DNA from: Acetomicrobium hydrogeniformans
GTDB lineage: Bacteria; Synergistota; Synergistia; Synergistales; JAFGMB01
Length of the DNA stretch: 64,000 nucleotides
Assembly: GCA_016841745.1 (NCBI GenBank)
Contig: JAENYO010000003.1
Span: forward strand, 248,001 to 312,000
Direction of reading: 5' to 3'
The first letter of the stretch is position 1, and every line of letters begins with the position of its first letter. Of this stretch, positions 43,790-51,518 are shown in pieces. The position numbers were made by a program, and so were the translations under genes. Below the pieces are notes generated by a model. That model was given only the letters and a program-made list of their open reading frames with translations, was not told the origin of the DNA and ran no database searches.

Positions 43790-43945
43790 AAAGGGGCAGG
43801 CCTTGTACTCACGGTTTTGCACTTCAATAACAGGAATGATAGTTAAGAATCTTGACCCTGTTAAAGTAAATATCATCTTTATCCATGTGCGATTTGGAAG
43901 GAAGTTTGAAGAAGTCTTATTGAGTAGTATCCAGATTTCGGAGCA
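43790..43945 (+). repeat. Repeat R3, copy 2
   Basis: Matches 39121-39277. Its right end (AGATTTCGGAGCA) coincides exactly with the left end of the duplicated ornithine-cyclodeaminase fragment, so the two repeats are joined through a shared 13-base sequence. Confidence 0.8.
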
Positions 43946-44063
43946 GGAACGGATCCTCTGTATTCCCATAGGCACCGGTGCCATGGATATAGCCGTGTCA
44001 GCCGTAGCTTTGCAGAAGGCAGAAGAAGAGGGACTTGGCGGTTCCTACGATTTTACTGCCTGA
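43944..44063 (+). pseudogene. 3' fragment of the ornithine cyclodeaminase gene
   Basis: Encodes ERILCIPIGTGAMDIAVSAV, ALQKAEEEGLGGSYDFTA and a stop, the exact C-terminus of the protein at 28940-29935 with one Gln-to-Glu change. The frame is open upstream through repeat R3, but no start with a ribosome-binding site is seen. Not functional as an enzyme. Confidence 0.85.
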
Positions 44064-44088
44064 TCTTTACAGTATAAGACTTATTTAA

Positions 44089-44116
44089 AGGAGGCCTTCG
44101 GGTCTCCTTTTTTTTA
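44089..44116 (+). terminator. Rho-independent terminator (copy)
   Basis: Same stem as at 29960-29987, with T8; carried along in repeat R2. Confidence 0.85.
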
Positions 44117-44239
44117 TCCCCTTTTCAGCAAAAACGGTAAAGCAGGACGGATAATAGCTGTTGGACAGAAGAGTGGATAAAACTCCCGAATTCCCCGTCA
44201 CTAAATAGTCGAGTGGAATGCTCCTTTTCAACCCGTGAG

Positions 44240-44403
44240 TTAACTTGACGTGATGTTTGGTGGTGCTAACATGAAAAAGTCTTTATCCATTCATTAACCT
44301 TAAATATTTCTTTGTCCTTTCTTGTTTGTCATCATATCAAGATCGTCTATACCTGTTTAGTCTTTTTTTCATAACCTAAATCACATTTTGGGAGTTCCTT
44401 TAT
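44240..44403 (+). promoter_or_regulatory. Duplicated promoter and 5' leader of surface-protein gene 2
   Basis: TTGACG at 44245-44250, 16-base spacer, TAACAT at 44267-44272, then a 131-base leader conserved with that of surface-protein gene 1. Confidence 0.7.
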
Positions 44404-45660
44404 ATGAAGAACAGTTGCAGCAGGATCCCTTTTCGACATTCCATAGCTTTTATGTTTTTTGCATTTGTGTTAGTCGCATTTATTGCTTTTACGGGTACAG
44501 CGAAAGCGGTTTATGCCCAGACCTTGACGGTTACCACTACCAGTGACGATGTGTTGGATACAGGTTCTTTGCGTTACTCTATCGAGAATGCTACAAGCCA
44601 GGACATAATAAGCTTTGATCTTGATTATCCGGCAACCATAATACTGGCAGAACAGCTCAGCATCGATCATGGACTTACCGTTCAGGGTCCTGTTGCGGAC
44701 CTGCTTAAGGTGAGCGGTAATGATACATGCAGGGTCTTTTATGTTGATACGGCTGAGTCTGTTGACATATCCGGTATCTCTATAGTGAGCGGGGATGCAG
44801 ATAATGGTGGTGGAATGTACAATCTCAATTCCAGCCTCACCTTGACGGACTGTACCTTCAGTGGAAACAGTGGATCCTATGGAGGTGGATTGTACAATAA
44901 TTATTCCGATCCAATAGTTAGGAACTGCACCTTCACCTCGAACAGTGCAGATGATGGAGGCGGAATGTACAATTCCAATTCCAGTCCCACAGTGACCAAC
45001 TGCATATTCTGGGATAGTACAGGTGAAGAGATATATAACTATCCAGACGTTACTTACCCAAGCACGCCTAACCTCAGCTTCTGTGTTGTCCAGAGCAATG
45101 ATGTTGGTGATGGTACTATCTCCAGCGATATTACTTCGGCAGATCCAGAACTTGAATCTTTGGCAGACAATGGAGGACCGACCTGGACATGTGCTCTGAG
45201 AGAAGGAAGTTCTGCCATAGATGCAGGAATTACAATTGCCGAGATCAACAAAGATCAGCGTGGAGCTCCCAGACCTTATGGCAGTAGTTTCGACATTGGA
45301 GCCTGTGAATCCGGACTTGAGGTCTATGTTATAACTGCCACCTGCTCCGATGGAGGTACTATTTCCCCGCTAGAAGCACATACTCTGGCTGGAGTAGAGG
45401 ATGAAGTCTTTTACCTGTTGCCTGATGAAGGTTACAAGATCGAGGCAGTCTATGTAGATGATGAAGCCGTTTCCTACGATGAAGCCTGCAACACCTATAC
45501 TTTCCAGAATGTAACCGGAAACCATGTAATAAGTGTTGATTTTAGCCCCAGAGCCGATAACAATGATAGAGACACAGATGGCTGCAACATATCGCTACTG
45601 CCAGGTATTGGACTGCTGCTGATGTTACCATTGATCTTCCTGTCAAGAAAGATGAAGTAG
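44404..45660 (+). CDS. Secreted repeat protein with Synergist-CTERM-type sorting signal (surface protein 2)
   Basis: 418 residues, a shorter paralogue of surface protein 1. Signal peptide around FAFVLVAFIAFTGTAKAVYA. Beta-helix repeats (SSLTLTDCTFSGNSGSYGGG, SNSADDGGGMYNSNSSPTVT) are followed by the closing GPTWTCALREGSSAIDAG, one Gly-rich module (YVITATCSDGGTISPLEAHT) and a short linker. The end is DTDGCNIS, a hydrophobic helix (LLPGIGLLLMLPLIFL) and SRKMK. The acidic domain of surface protein 1 is missing. Likely surface-anchored. Confidence 0.88.
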   Translation: MKNSCSRIPFRHSIAFMFFAFVLVAFIAFTGTAKAVYAQTLTVTTTSDDVLDTGSLRYSIENATSQDIISFDLDYPATIILAEQLSIDHGLTVQGPVADLLKVSGNDTCRVFYVDTAESVDISGISIVSGDADNGGGMYNLNSSLTLTDCTFSGNSGSYGGGLYNNYSDPIVRNCTFTSNSADDGGGMYNSNSSPTVTNCIFWDSTGEEIYNYPDVTYPSTPNLSFCVVQSNDVGDGTISSDITSADPELESLADNGGPTWTCALREGSSAIDAGITIAEINKDQRGAPRPYGSSFDIGACESGLEVYVITATCSDGGTISPLEAHTLAGVEDEVFYLLPDEGYKIEAVYVDDEAVSYDEACNTYTFQNVTGNHVISVDFSPRADNNDRDTDGCNISLLPGIGLLLMLPLIFLSRKMK

Positions 45661-45703
45661 ATCAAGCTAAACAAGTTTTATTGAGACAAGTCAGATCATA
45701 CAA

Positions 45704-45745
45704 AGGATCCCAACACTTTTACAGTGTTAGGGTCCTTTGTTATTT
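45704..45745 (+). terminator. Probable terminator of surface-protein gene 2
   Basis: GGATCCCAACACT / AGTGTTAGGGTCC with two mismatches, followed by a T-rich stretch. Confidence 0.65.
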
Positions 45746-45823
45746 GGGGCAGGTTTATTAATGTTTTTCTACTGGACTTCGAATCTCCTCTATGATCTGA
45801 AATTGAGCAATAAACCTTTAACC

Positions 45824-45995
45824 TGTTTTTGCTGCTTCTCAACCAAGGATAGCGTTCTTTCGGGAAGATCCCCAGCGATATTTATGGATCTGGCCAGATT
45901 TAGAGATTACTCTGTGACATGAAATAAGGTAAGCAACTGGATTTATGGCAGCTTCATTAGCAACAGCCCGGAATGTTTTTGGGTTGCCAATCTGG
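45824..45995 (-). pseudogene. Decayed copy of the Ada-like MGMT domain
   Basis: On the minus strand this reads IGNPKTFRAVANEAAINPVA, YLISCHRVISKSGQIHKYRW, GSSRKNAILG and then a stop, colinear with residues 225-280 of the protein at 37265-38119. The active-site PCHR has become SCHR and the 5' part is missing. It lies 8 kb from its source. A TTTTCAGCAAAAACGGTAAA fragment of repeat R2 follows at 46040-46062. Confidence 0.85.
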
Positions 45996-46105
45996 ATGTC
46001 CACTGACCCGAAAAGGTTTAGTGGATTTTTTTATCTTATTTTCAGCAAAAACGGTAAAGCGGGTCTTGTCCTTTTCCGGTATCATGCTAGATGGAGGTTA
46101 AAGCC

Positions 46106-46990
46106 ATGCGCATGGGAACCCGGGAATACTACGAAGAGAGAATATTACGTGTTCAAATCTATATCCAGGATCATCTTGATGAGGATCTATCACTGGAAGA
46201 ACTGGCTGAAGTGGCCTGTTTTTCTCCCTTTCATTTCCATCGTATATTTCGGGGGATGGTGGGGGAGTCTGTGAAGGAATATGTCAGGCGACTCCGTCTT
46301 GAGAGGGCAGCTCTGCAACTTCGGAATTCAGAAAGGGCTATCCAGGATATAGCTTTCGATGCCGGGTACGAAAACCATGCTTCTTTTACCCGAATCTTCC
46401 GAGAATTTTTCGGAGTGCCTCCCCAGCGTTTTCGGGAAACCTTCAGAAACGGATCAGTAGCAACTCCGGAGAAGAATAAATATGTAATTACAATTCAAAG
46501 ACCGGGAGGAAATAAAATGATTGTTTCCATTAAGAAGTTTAAAGAAATGACGGTGGCTTTTGTCCGCCATGTGGGCCCCTATAAAGATGTCTGTAGTGCA
46601 TGGGAAAAACTCTGTTTCGAGAGCCAGGTGATAGAAAAGAGCGGTGCTGGAAGTTTGGCTATAGGCATTTGTTACGATGATCCTGAAGTTACAGATGTGG
46701 ATAAGATCAGGTACGATGCCTGCGTTACTGTGGATGATTCTTTTGTCCCGGGCAGCAAGGGTATACGAAAACAGAAGATCGAAGGCGGTGAGTATGCGGT
46801 AATGGTTCATAAAGGCAGATTCGATCAACTCATCGACAGTTATCGGTGGTTTTATGGAGAATGGCTTCCCGGAAGCGGCAGGGAAGCCAAATCCGGACCA
46901 TCCATCGAGGTTTATCTTAAGGATCCGGATCGAGTCCCTCCGGAAGAGATGGAAACCGAGATCCGGATACCTCTGAAACCCAAAGAATAA
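46106..46990 (+). CDS. AraC-family regulator with C-terminal GyrI-like effector-binding domain
   Basis: 294 residues from the ATG at 46106, which has GGAGG 8 bases upstream; an ATG at 46091 overlaps that site and is unlikely. Residues about 8-105 form the AraC double helix-turn-helix (LSLEELAEVACFSPFHFHRI, AIQDIAFDAGYENHASFTRI). Residues about 135-290 form the GyrI/Rob-type pocket (AFVRHVGPYKDVCSAWEKLC, SLAIGICYDDPEVTDVDKIR). Such proteins sense hydrophobic or cationic compounds and activate stress or efflux genes. No target is evident next to it. Confidence 0.92.
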   Translation: MRMGTREYYEERILRVQIYIQDHLDEDLSLEELAEVACFSPFHFHRIFRGMVGESVKEYVRRLRLERAALQLRNSERAIQDIAFDAGYENHASFTRIFREFFGVPPQRFRETFRNGSVATPEKNKYVITIQRPGGNKMIVSIKKFKEMTVAFVRHVGPYKDVCSAWEKLCFESQVIEKSGAGSLAIGICYDDPEVTDVDKIRYDACVTVDDSFVPGSKGIRKQKIEGGEYAVMVHKGRFDQLIDSYRWFYGEWLPGSGREAKSGPSIEVYLKDPDRVPPEEMETEIRIPLKPKE

Positions 46991-47007
46991 CAACTTTATG
47001 AATGAGA

Positions 47008-47035
47008 GGAAGGGAGGGATCCCTCCCTCTTTTTA
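47008..47035 (+). terminator. Rho-independent terminator
   Basis: AGGGAGGGATCCCTCCCT palindrome followed by CTTTTTATT. Confidence 0.85.
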
Positions 47036-47104
47036 TTGCATAAAAGATCACCGGCATTATACTGTAATTCGAGAGTAAGTATCTTCCGAGTGGAGTGGTA
47101 CAGA

Positions 47105-47365
47105 GTGAGAAAGAAAAAAACCCTTGAAATGAGAGGCACAGACAGAAAATATTTTGTTGAATATTTTCGTGCTATAGCAGAAACAGGAGATGGATATAGC
47201 CATTTCGGCGGTTCTTTCTGGGAAGTACAACTGAGCGAACAGGACTTTGTTGTCCTTGGAGTTATGAAATTTCCCCGTACCTGGATAACCTTTTCTGTTG
47301 ATGAAAACAGGTCTGAGGAGTTTATTTCCGCCTTTCAGATGACCTTCATGAGAGCTGGAGGATAG
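47105..47365 (+). CDS. Small hypothetical protein, 86 aa
   Basis: The GTG at 47105 with TGGAGTGG upstream is the most likely start; the frame is open back to 47036. The product (starting RKKKTLEMRGTDRKYFVEYF, with FGGSFWEVQLSEQDFVVLGV) is soluble, with a basic start and an alternating hydrophobic middle that suggests a small beta-rich domain. No family is recognised. It may be co-transcribed with the following membrane protein gene. Confidence 0.55.
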   Translation: MRKKKTLEMRGTDRKYFVEYFRAIAETGDGYSHFGGSFWEVQLSEQDFVVLGVMKFPRTWITFSVDENRSEEFISAFQMTFMRAGG

Positions 47366-47450
47366 CTTTCAGAGATGAATAAAACCTTTGCCATGCTCAG
47401 ACACATACCCTATACTCTTGATTAGCAAGCCATATGGGAGGTAATCAGGA

Positions 47451-48524
47451 TTGAAGCTGACCAGGAAAAAGGCCAGGGTTGTTAGTAAAGCCCTTTCTGA
47501 GTGGGAGAAAAACGGAACCATAAGTGCAGAAGAAGCAGAGAGATTATCGGCTTCTATCACCGTTATTCCCTTTGACTGGAAAAAACTGGCAGGTTATGCA
47601 TTTCTTCTTGCCGTTATCAGTATTGTGATCTCTGTTTCTGCTGTTATAACCGATAAACTGCTGATGGATTTTCTGGTCAGGATGTTGTTGGCACCTGCTC
47701 TTGTCAAATCACTGTTCTTTGGTCTTCTTGCCTCTCTTTTTCTCTTCTTCGGGTTTCGCAGAATAAGAAACAAACCCCACAAGCGATTCAGCAACGAAGC
47801 CATAGTTTTCCTGGGTGTTCTTTCCATAGCTGGTGCTGTCGGTTTTCTTGGAGTTGCCGTAGGAAAGGAAAGCGAACATTTTTCTCTTCTATTTCTGCTG
47901 GCATCGGTCGTTTATGCAGGAATAGGATGGACCGCTTCTTCCAGACAGGTATGGATATTCTCTCTTGTATCTCTTGGCGCCTGGTTCGGGGCAGAAACGG
48001 GATATATTTCAGGTTGGGGTGCTTATTATTTCGGTATGAATTTCCCCATGCGCTTTGTTGCTTTCGGTTCAATGTTGACTCTGGCGGGTTTTCTCATGGA
48101 AAGAATTGATCAGCAGAAAGGAAATATGCTGTCAGCCAAGGTCTTTCTGCTTGCTTTTCCCACAAGGGTCATGGGTTATCTCTACCTTTTCATGGCACTA
48201 TGGATATTGTCCATTTTCGGGAATTATGGCGACATACACTCCTGGAGACAGGCTGCTCAAATGGAACTTTTTCACTGGTCCCTTTTATTCGGTGCTGCAG
48301 CCCTTGGGTGTATTTTTCATGGCCTGAAGTATGATGACAGCGTTTCCAGAGGTTTCGGTATCACTTTCCTTCTTATCAATTTTTATACCAGGTTTTTCGA
48401 GTTCTTCTGGGGTAGCCTGCACAAGGCAGTTTTCTTTGCAGTTCTTGCTGTCAGCTTCTGGGTCATAGGCCACCATGCCGAGAGGATCTGGAACATGGGA
48501 GAAAAACGGAAAGAAAATATGTAG
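47451..48524 (+). CDS. DUF2157-like multi-pass membrane protein
   Basis: 357 residues from TTG at 47451, with GGGAGG 8 bases upstream. The short cytoplasmic N-terminus (KALSEWEKNGTISAEEAERL, about residues 12-32) is the DUF2157 signature in which a small helical domain precedes a membrane region. About ten hydrophobic helices follow, the first FLLAVISIVISVSAVI. Function of the family is unknown. Transcribed with the surrounding small genes. Confidence 0.75.
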   Translation: MKLTRKKARVVSKALSEWEKNGTISAEEAERLSASITVIPFDWKKLAGYAFLLAVISIVISVSAVITDKLLMDFLVRMLLAPALVKSLFFGLLASLFLFFGFRRIRNKPHKRFSNEAIVFLGVLSIAGAVGFLGVAVGKESEHFSLLFLLASVVYAGIGWTASSRQVWIFSLVSLGAWFGAETGYISGWGAYYFGMNFPMRFVAFGSMLTLAGFLMERIDQQKGNMLSAKVFLLAFPTRVMGYLYLFMALWILSIFGNYGDIHSWRQAAQMELFHWSLLFGAAALGCIFHGLKYDDSVSRGFGITFLLINFYTRFFEFFWGSLHKAVFFAVLAVSFWVIGHHAERIWNMGEKRKENM

Positions 48525-48599
48525 TTTCACGGCTACGCAGGTTATTTTCCTGATAAGAGAATCAAGTTCGATGTTTCATGGTTTAGAGGAGGTGTATTT

Positions 48600-49019
48600 G
48601 TGGGTGCCTGTTTTGTAATTCAATGTAAAAACTGTTCTTTTGATGTGAAGACAGACGGTCCCTGGCAATTCTACAGGGATAATGATGGAACAATTCAAGA
48701 TTACGGTCATCCCTGTCCTGTCTCGGAAGAGGCTTCAGAACATGGAATAGACGGTTTGTATGCAAACATGTTCTGTCCTCAATGCGGGAAGATCTCAAAG
48801 GTGGTTCTTGTGGAATACGAAATTCCAAGGGAAAGTGCCTTTGAACTCTGGCTTCATGCCGACGAAGATATAGATGGATATCTGGAACAGAATCCAATGA
48901 AATGTGCCCGGTGCGGCTGCGAGGATCTTCTGCTTGAGCCTCCTGAAGAGGATGAGAAAATTATTTGTCCGGAGTGCAGGGAGGGAATTCTTTCAGGCGA
49001 ACTTGAATGGGTTTCGTGA
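48600..49019 (+). CDS. Zinc-ribbon protein of unknown function, 139 aa
   Basis: GTG start at 48600 with GAGGAGG 7 bases upstream. Four cysteine pairs are visible: CKNC (near 9), CPQC (near 59), CARCGC (near 101) and CPEC (near 124), forming at least two probable zinc ribbons. The middle is acidic (HADEDIDGYLEQ). No enzymatic motif is recognised. It may bind nucleic acid or metal. Confidence 0.7.
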   Translation: MGACFVIQCKNCSFDVKTDGPWQFYRDNDGTIQDYGHPCPVSEEASEHGIDGLYANMFCPQCGKISKVVLVEYEIPRESAFELWLHADEDIDGYLEQNPMKCARCGCEDLLLEPPEEDEKIICPECREGILSGELEWVS

Positions 49020-49144
49020 AATGCGGACTCTGGATCTGTGTGCAGGTAATTATACTAGGCAACTTAACTTAACTAAACGCAAAAGCAGCAATTGACATCT
49101 TCATTATGGTAAAATGCTATTTATACTATGATGGAGGTGATCCT

Positions 49145-49555
49145 ATGTTTCAAAAAGCTGGCAAAGCTCTCCTCCTTTTTCTATTGTTTATGGTGATTTT
49201 TATGACACCTGTAATTTCTGAAGCTGCAGTTCCAAAGATCAAAGTAGATGACCTCAACAGTATCTGGGGAGAAGAAAATCTTGTTATTATCGATGTCCAG
49301 AAACAAAGCGACTGGGAAGAGAGCGATAAAATGATCCAGGGTGCTGTCAGGGAGGATCCGGAGAAGACGGCAGAATGGATGAAAAATTATCCCAGGGATA
49401 AGAAATTTGTTCTTTATTGTGCCTGACCATTTGAATTTACCAGCGCCAGGGTGGCGCAGACAATGATTCAGGCGGGGTATGAGAATGTACAGGCCCTGCA
49501 GGGAGGCTGGAAAGCCTGGGTCAAAGCCGGTTATCCGGTACAGCCCAGAGAATGA
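49145..49555 (+). CDS. Rhodanese-like protein, probable selenoprotein (UGA at codon 94), copy 1
   Basis: 136 residues if the TGA at 49424-49426 is read as selenocysteine. ATG 49145 follows GGAGGTGAT. Signal peptide ALLLFLLFMVIFMTPVISEA. The rhodanese fold runs from KIKVDDLNSIWGEENLVIID to the active-site strand KFVLYCA, then the TGA, then PFEFTSARVAQTMIQAGYEN and VQALQGGWKAWVKAGYP, an intact C-terminal half in the same frame. The TGA is two codons after canonical Cys92, giving Cys-Ala-Sec-Pro where related rhodaneses, as I recall, have Cys-x-Cys-Pro. A hairpin at 49443-49457 is a candidate SECIS. Exported; probably a sulfur-transfer or redox role. Confidence 0.82.
49443..49457 (+). promoter_or_regulatory. 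Candidate bacterial SECIS hairpin, copy 1
   Basis: GCGCC, loop AGGGT, GGCGC. The stem begins 17 bases after the UGA and has a G-rich apical loop, in the position expected for bacterial SelB-binding elements. The same hairpin at the same spacing follows the second gene. Confidence 0.6.
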
Positions 49556-49590
49556 TCATTCTATAAAATGCTTAATGTAACGATCCTTTA

Positions 49591-49625
49591 AAAGACAGCC
49601 TGAAGAGCGGGCTGTCTTTTCTTTT
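49591..49625 (+). terminator. Rho-independent terminator of rhodanese gene 1
   Basis: AAAGACAGCC / GGCTGTCTTTT stem followed by CTTTT. It lies beyond the predicted full-length stop, not after the TGA, which supports read-through. Confidence 0.88.
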
Positions 49626-49793
49626 AAGATCAATAGCTATTATTAAATCCAGGAGTTAAATCATGACTTGTTCAATTTCAAATTGAAATTTGTTATTCCT
49701 GTAGATCTGGATAAATAACCCTGGGAGAATATTTATATATATTTAAACATGTATTATGTTAAAATGTGAAAATACATGAAAGGAGGTGGCATT

Positions 49794-50201
49794 TTGTTTC
49801 TGAGAATTAGAAAACCCCTGTTCCTGGTTCTATTGTTTTCGCTCTTTCTGTTCATTCCCATGGTCGCAGAAGCTGTTCCAAAGATCACTGTAGATGAACT
49901 CAACAGTGTTTTGGGAACAGAAGATCTTGTGGTAATTGATTCAAGGAAGACCAGTGACTGGAATAAGAGTGATGAGATGATCGAGGGTTCCTTCAGAGGA
50001 GATCCCTGGAAGACGGAAGAATGGATTCCAGATTACCCTAAGGAGAAGAGATACGTTATCTATTGTGCCTGACCCTTCGAATTCACAAGCGCCAGTGTGG
50101 CGCGAAAAATGATCGATGCAGATTTCGAAAATATTCAGGTTCTCAAGGGAGGCTGGAAAGCCTGGATTAAGGCGGGTTATCCGGTACAACCAAAAGAGTA
50201 G
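49794..50201 (+). CDS. Rhodanese-like protein, probable selenoprotein (UGA at codon 93), copy 2
   Basis: 135 residues if the TGA at 50070-50072 is selenocysteine. The TTG at 49794 has AGGAGGTGG 5 bases upstream; ATG 49776 overlaps that site. Signal peptide LFLVLLFSLFLFIPMVAEA. Same architecture as copy 1: KITVDELNSVLGTEDLVVID, YVIYCA, TGA, PFEFTSASVARKMIDADFEN, VQ-type IQVLKGGWKAWIKAGYP, ending at TAG 50199-50201. The two proteins differ at many positions yet keep the TGA, the flanking residues and the downstream frame, so the TGA is under selection and not a decay mutation. Confidence 0.82.
50089..50103 (+). promoter_or_regulatory. Candidate bacterial SECIS hairpin, copy 2
   Basis: GCGCC, loop AGTGT, GGCGC, starting 17 bases after the UGA as in copy 1. 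The loop differs in one base. Part of the conservation could reflect the encoded residues TSA(R/S)VA. Confidence 0.58.
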
Positions 50202-50236
50202 TTTTTTATATAAATATTACAGATGAGTAAACCTCT

Positions 50237-50270
50237 GAAGACAGCCCTGGAGTGGGCTGTCTTCTTTTTT
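50237..50270 (+). terminator. Rho-independent terminator of rhodanese gene 2
   Basis: GAAGACAGCCC / GGGCTGTCTTC stem, then TTTTTT, after the predicted full-length stop. Confidence 0.92.
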
Positions 50271-50330
50271 GGAATTTCAGATAGTAAGGGTTTGAAAACC
50301 GGATCTATCGTGCTACGAAAACAATAATAT

Positions 50331-50352
50331 GTGCTACAATACTGAAAGTATT
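50331..50352 (+). promoter_or_regulatory. Extended -10 promoter with adjacent palindrome upstream of the FecCD-type ABC operon
   Basis: TGC followed by TACAAT (50335-50340) forms an extended -10 box. AATACT...AGTATT immediately downstream (50338-50352) is an inverted repeat over the likely start site, a plausible metal-repressor site. The -35 region is weak. Confidence 0.45.
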
Positions 50353-50393
50353 CAGAATCTGTTTTTCCTAATCCCTGTTACGAGGTGATTGTT

Positions 50394-51515
50394 ATGCCTT
50401 CCAGAAAAATATGTTATATAACCATTATTGCTTTAATTTTACTGATCTCTTTTTCAGGAGTTCTCTCAGCAGAGAATGGTTTAGCCGTAAAGGATGCTTT
50501 TGGCGATGTTCTGAGTCCTGATGGAAAAATCGAAAAAGTGCTATGTTCCGGCCCCGGTTGCCTCAGATTGCTTACCTATCTTCAGGCTCACCAGACGATT
50601 TCGGGAGTGGAGGATATCGAGAGAAGAAACATCCCGATAGACCCAAGACCTTATTTTCTTGCAAATCCCTTTTTCAGAAATCTGCCCCAGATAGGTGAAT
50701 TTCGAGGTCTTACAAGGTCTGAGCTTGTAGTTTCACTTGAGTCTCTTCCGCAGGTTATTTTCAAAACCTATCCTGAGATGGGAACTCCGGCAGGAAAGCT
50801 TCAGGAATCTACTGGTATACCCGTTATCCCTCTTGAATACGGGAACCTCTTCAGCCAGAAAGAGAAACTCTATAGCTCTATCCGTATCATGGGACAGATC
50901 ATGGATAAAAAAGACAGGGCGGAAGCCATCATTGATTTTATTGAAGGTGCCATAGAGGATCTTTCCCGAAGGATGGAGGGGATTGAGGAAGTTTCCAGAA
51001 AAACCGCCTATGTGGGAGGTATCGCCTACAAGGGGCCCCATGGCCTTCGCTCGACGGAAAAGGGATATCCTCCTTTTATGTTCACGGGAACCAGGAATGT
51101 GGCTTTCGCGGGAGAGGAACTTAAAGGTTCATCTTCTCAAGCAGATGTTTCGAGGGAAAAGATCCTGGAATGGGATCCTGAGGTCATATTTGTCGATCTT
51201 TCCACCCTCAATGCTCCAGAAGGTGCAAGTGCCCTTGCTGAACTAATACAGGATCCCCTCTGGCAGGATCTCCGGGCTGTAAAGTCAGGAGAGGTTTATG
51301 GAGTGCTTCCCTATAACTGGTATTCCCAGAATTTCGGGAGTATATTGGCAAATGCTTATTTTATAGGTAAAATACTTTATCCTGATCGTTTTCAGGATGT
51401 TGATCCGGAAGTAAAGGCTGATGAGATATTCCGATTCCTTGTGGACAGGGACGTGTTCCATGTTATGAAGGATTCCTTCAAGGAAATGGCCTTCGAGAGG
51501 TTGGAGCTGAAATGA
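50394..51515 (+). CDS. ABC transporter substrate-binding protein (iron-siderophore/cobalamin type)
   Basis: 373 residues from the ATG at 50394, which has GAGGTGAT upstream. Signal peptide ICYITIIALILLISFSGVLS. The mature protein begins LAVKDAFGDVLSPDGKIEKV and has the type-III binding-protein layout of two lobes joined by a long helix (near 165-195). SELVVSLESLPQVIFKTYPE and EVIFVDLSTL are typical of FhuD/BtuF-like proteins. Periplasmic. The ligand could be a metal chelate, heme or corrinoid; the FmdE gene after the ATPase hints at a metal-related substrate. Confidence 0.88.
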   Translation: MPSRKICYITIIALILLISFSGVLSAENGLAVKDAFGDVLSPDGKIEKVLCSGPGCLRLLTYLQAHQTISGVEDIERRNIPIDPRPYFLANPFFRNLPQIGEFRGLTRSELVVSLESLPQVIFKTYPEMGTPAGKLQESTGIPVIPLEYGNLFSQKEKLYSSIRIMGQIMDKKDRAEAIIDFIEGAIEDLSRRMEGIEEVSRKTAYVGGIAYKGPHGLRSTEKGYPPFMFTGTRNVAFAGEELKGSSSQADVSREKILEWDPEVIFVDLSTLNAPEGASALAELIQDPLWQDLRAVKSGEVYGVLPYNWYSQNFGSILANAYFIGKILYPDRFQDVDPEVKADEIFRFLVDRDVFHVMKDSFKEMAFERLELK

Positions 51516-51518
51516 TAT

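Larger units (their letters stand above)
43933..44265 (+). repeat. Repeat R2, copy 2
   Basis: A 333-base near-copy of 29805-30136: the last 39 codons of the ornithine cyclodeaminase gene, its terminator and about 170 bases of downstream DNA up to the promoter of surface-protein gene 2. Confidence 0.88.

Noticed and set aside
43752-44063. A 103-codon open frame joining R3 to the ornithine cyclodeaminase C-terminus as a real fusion gene
   Set aside because: No ribosome-binding site, the start lies in a terminator-like stretch, and the R3 part lacks protein-like character; the joint is better explained by recombination.
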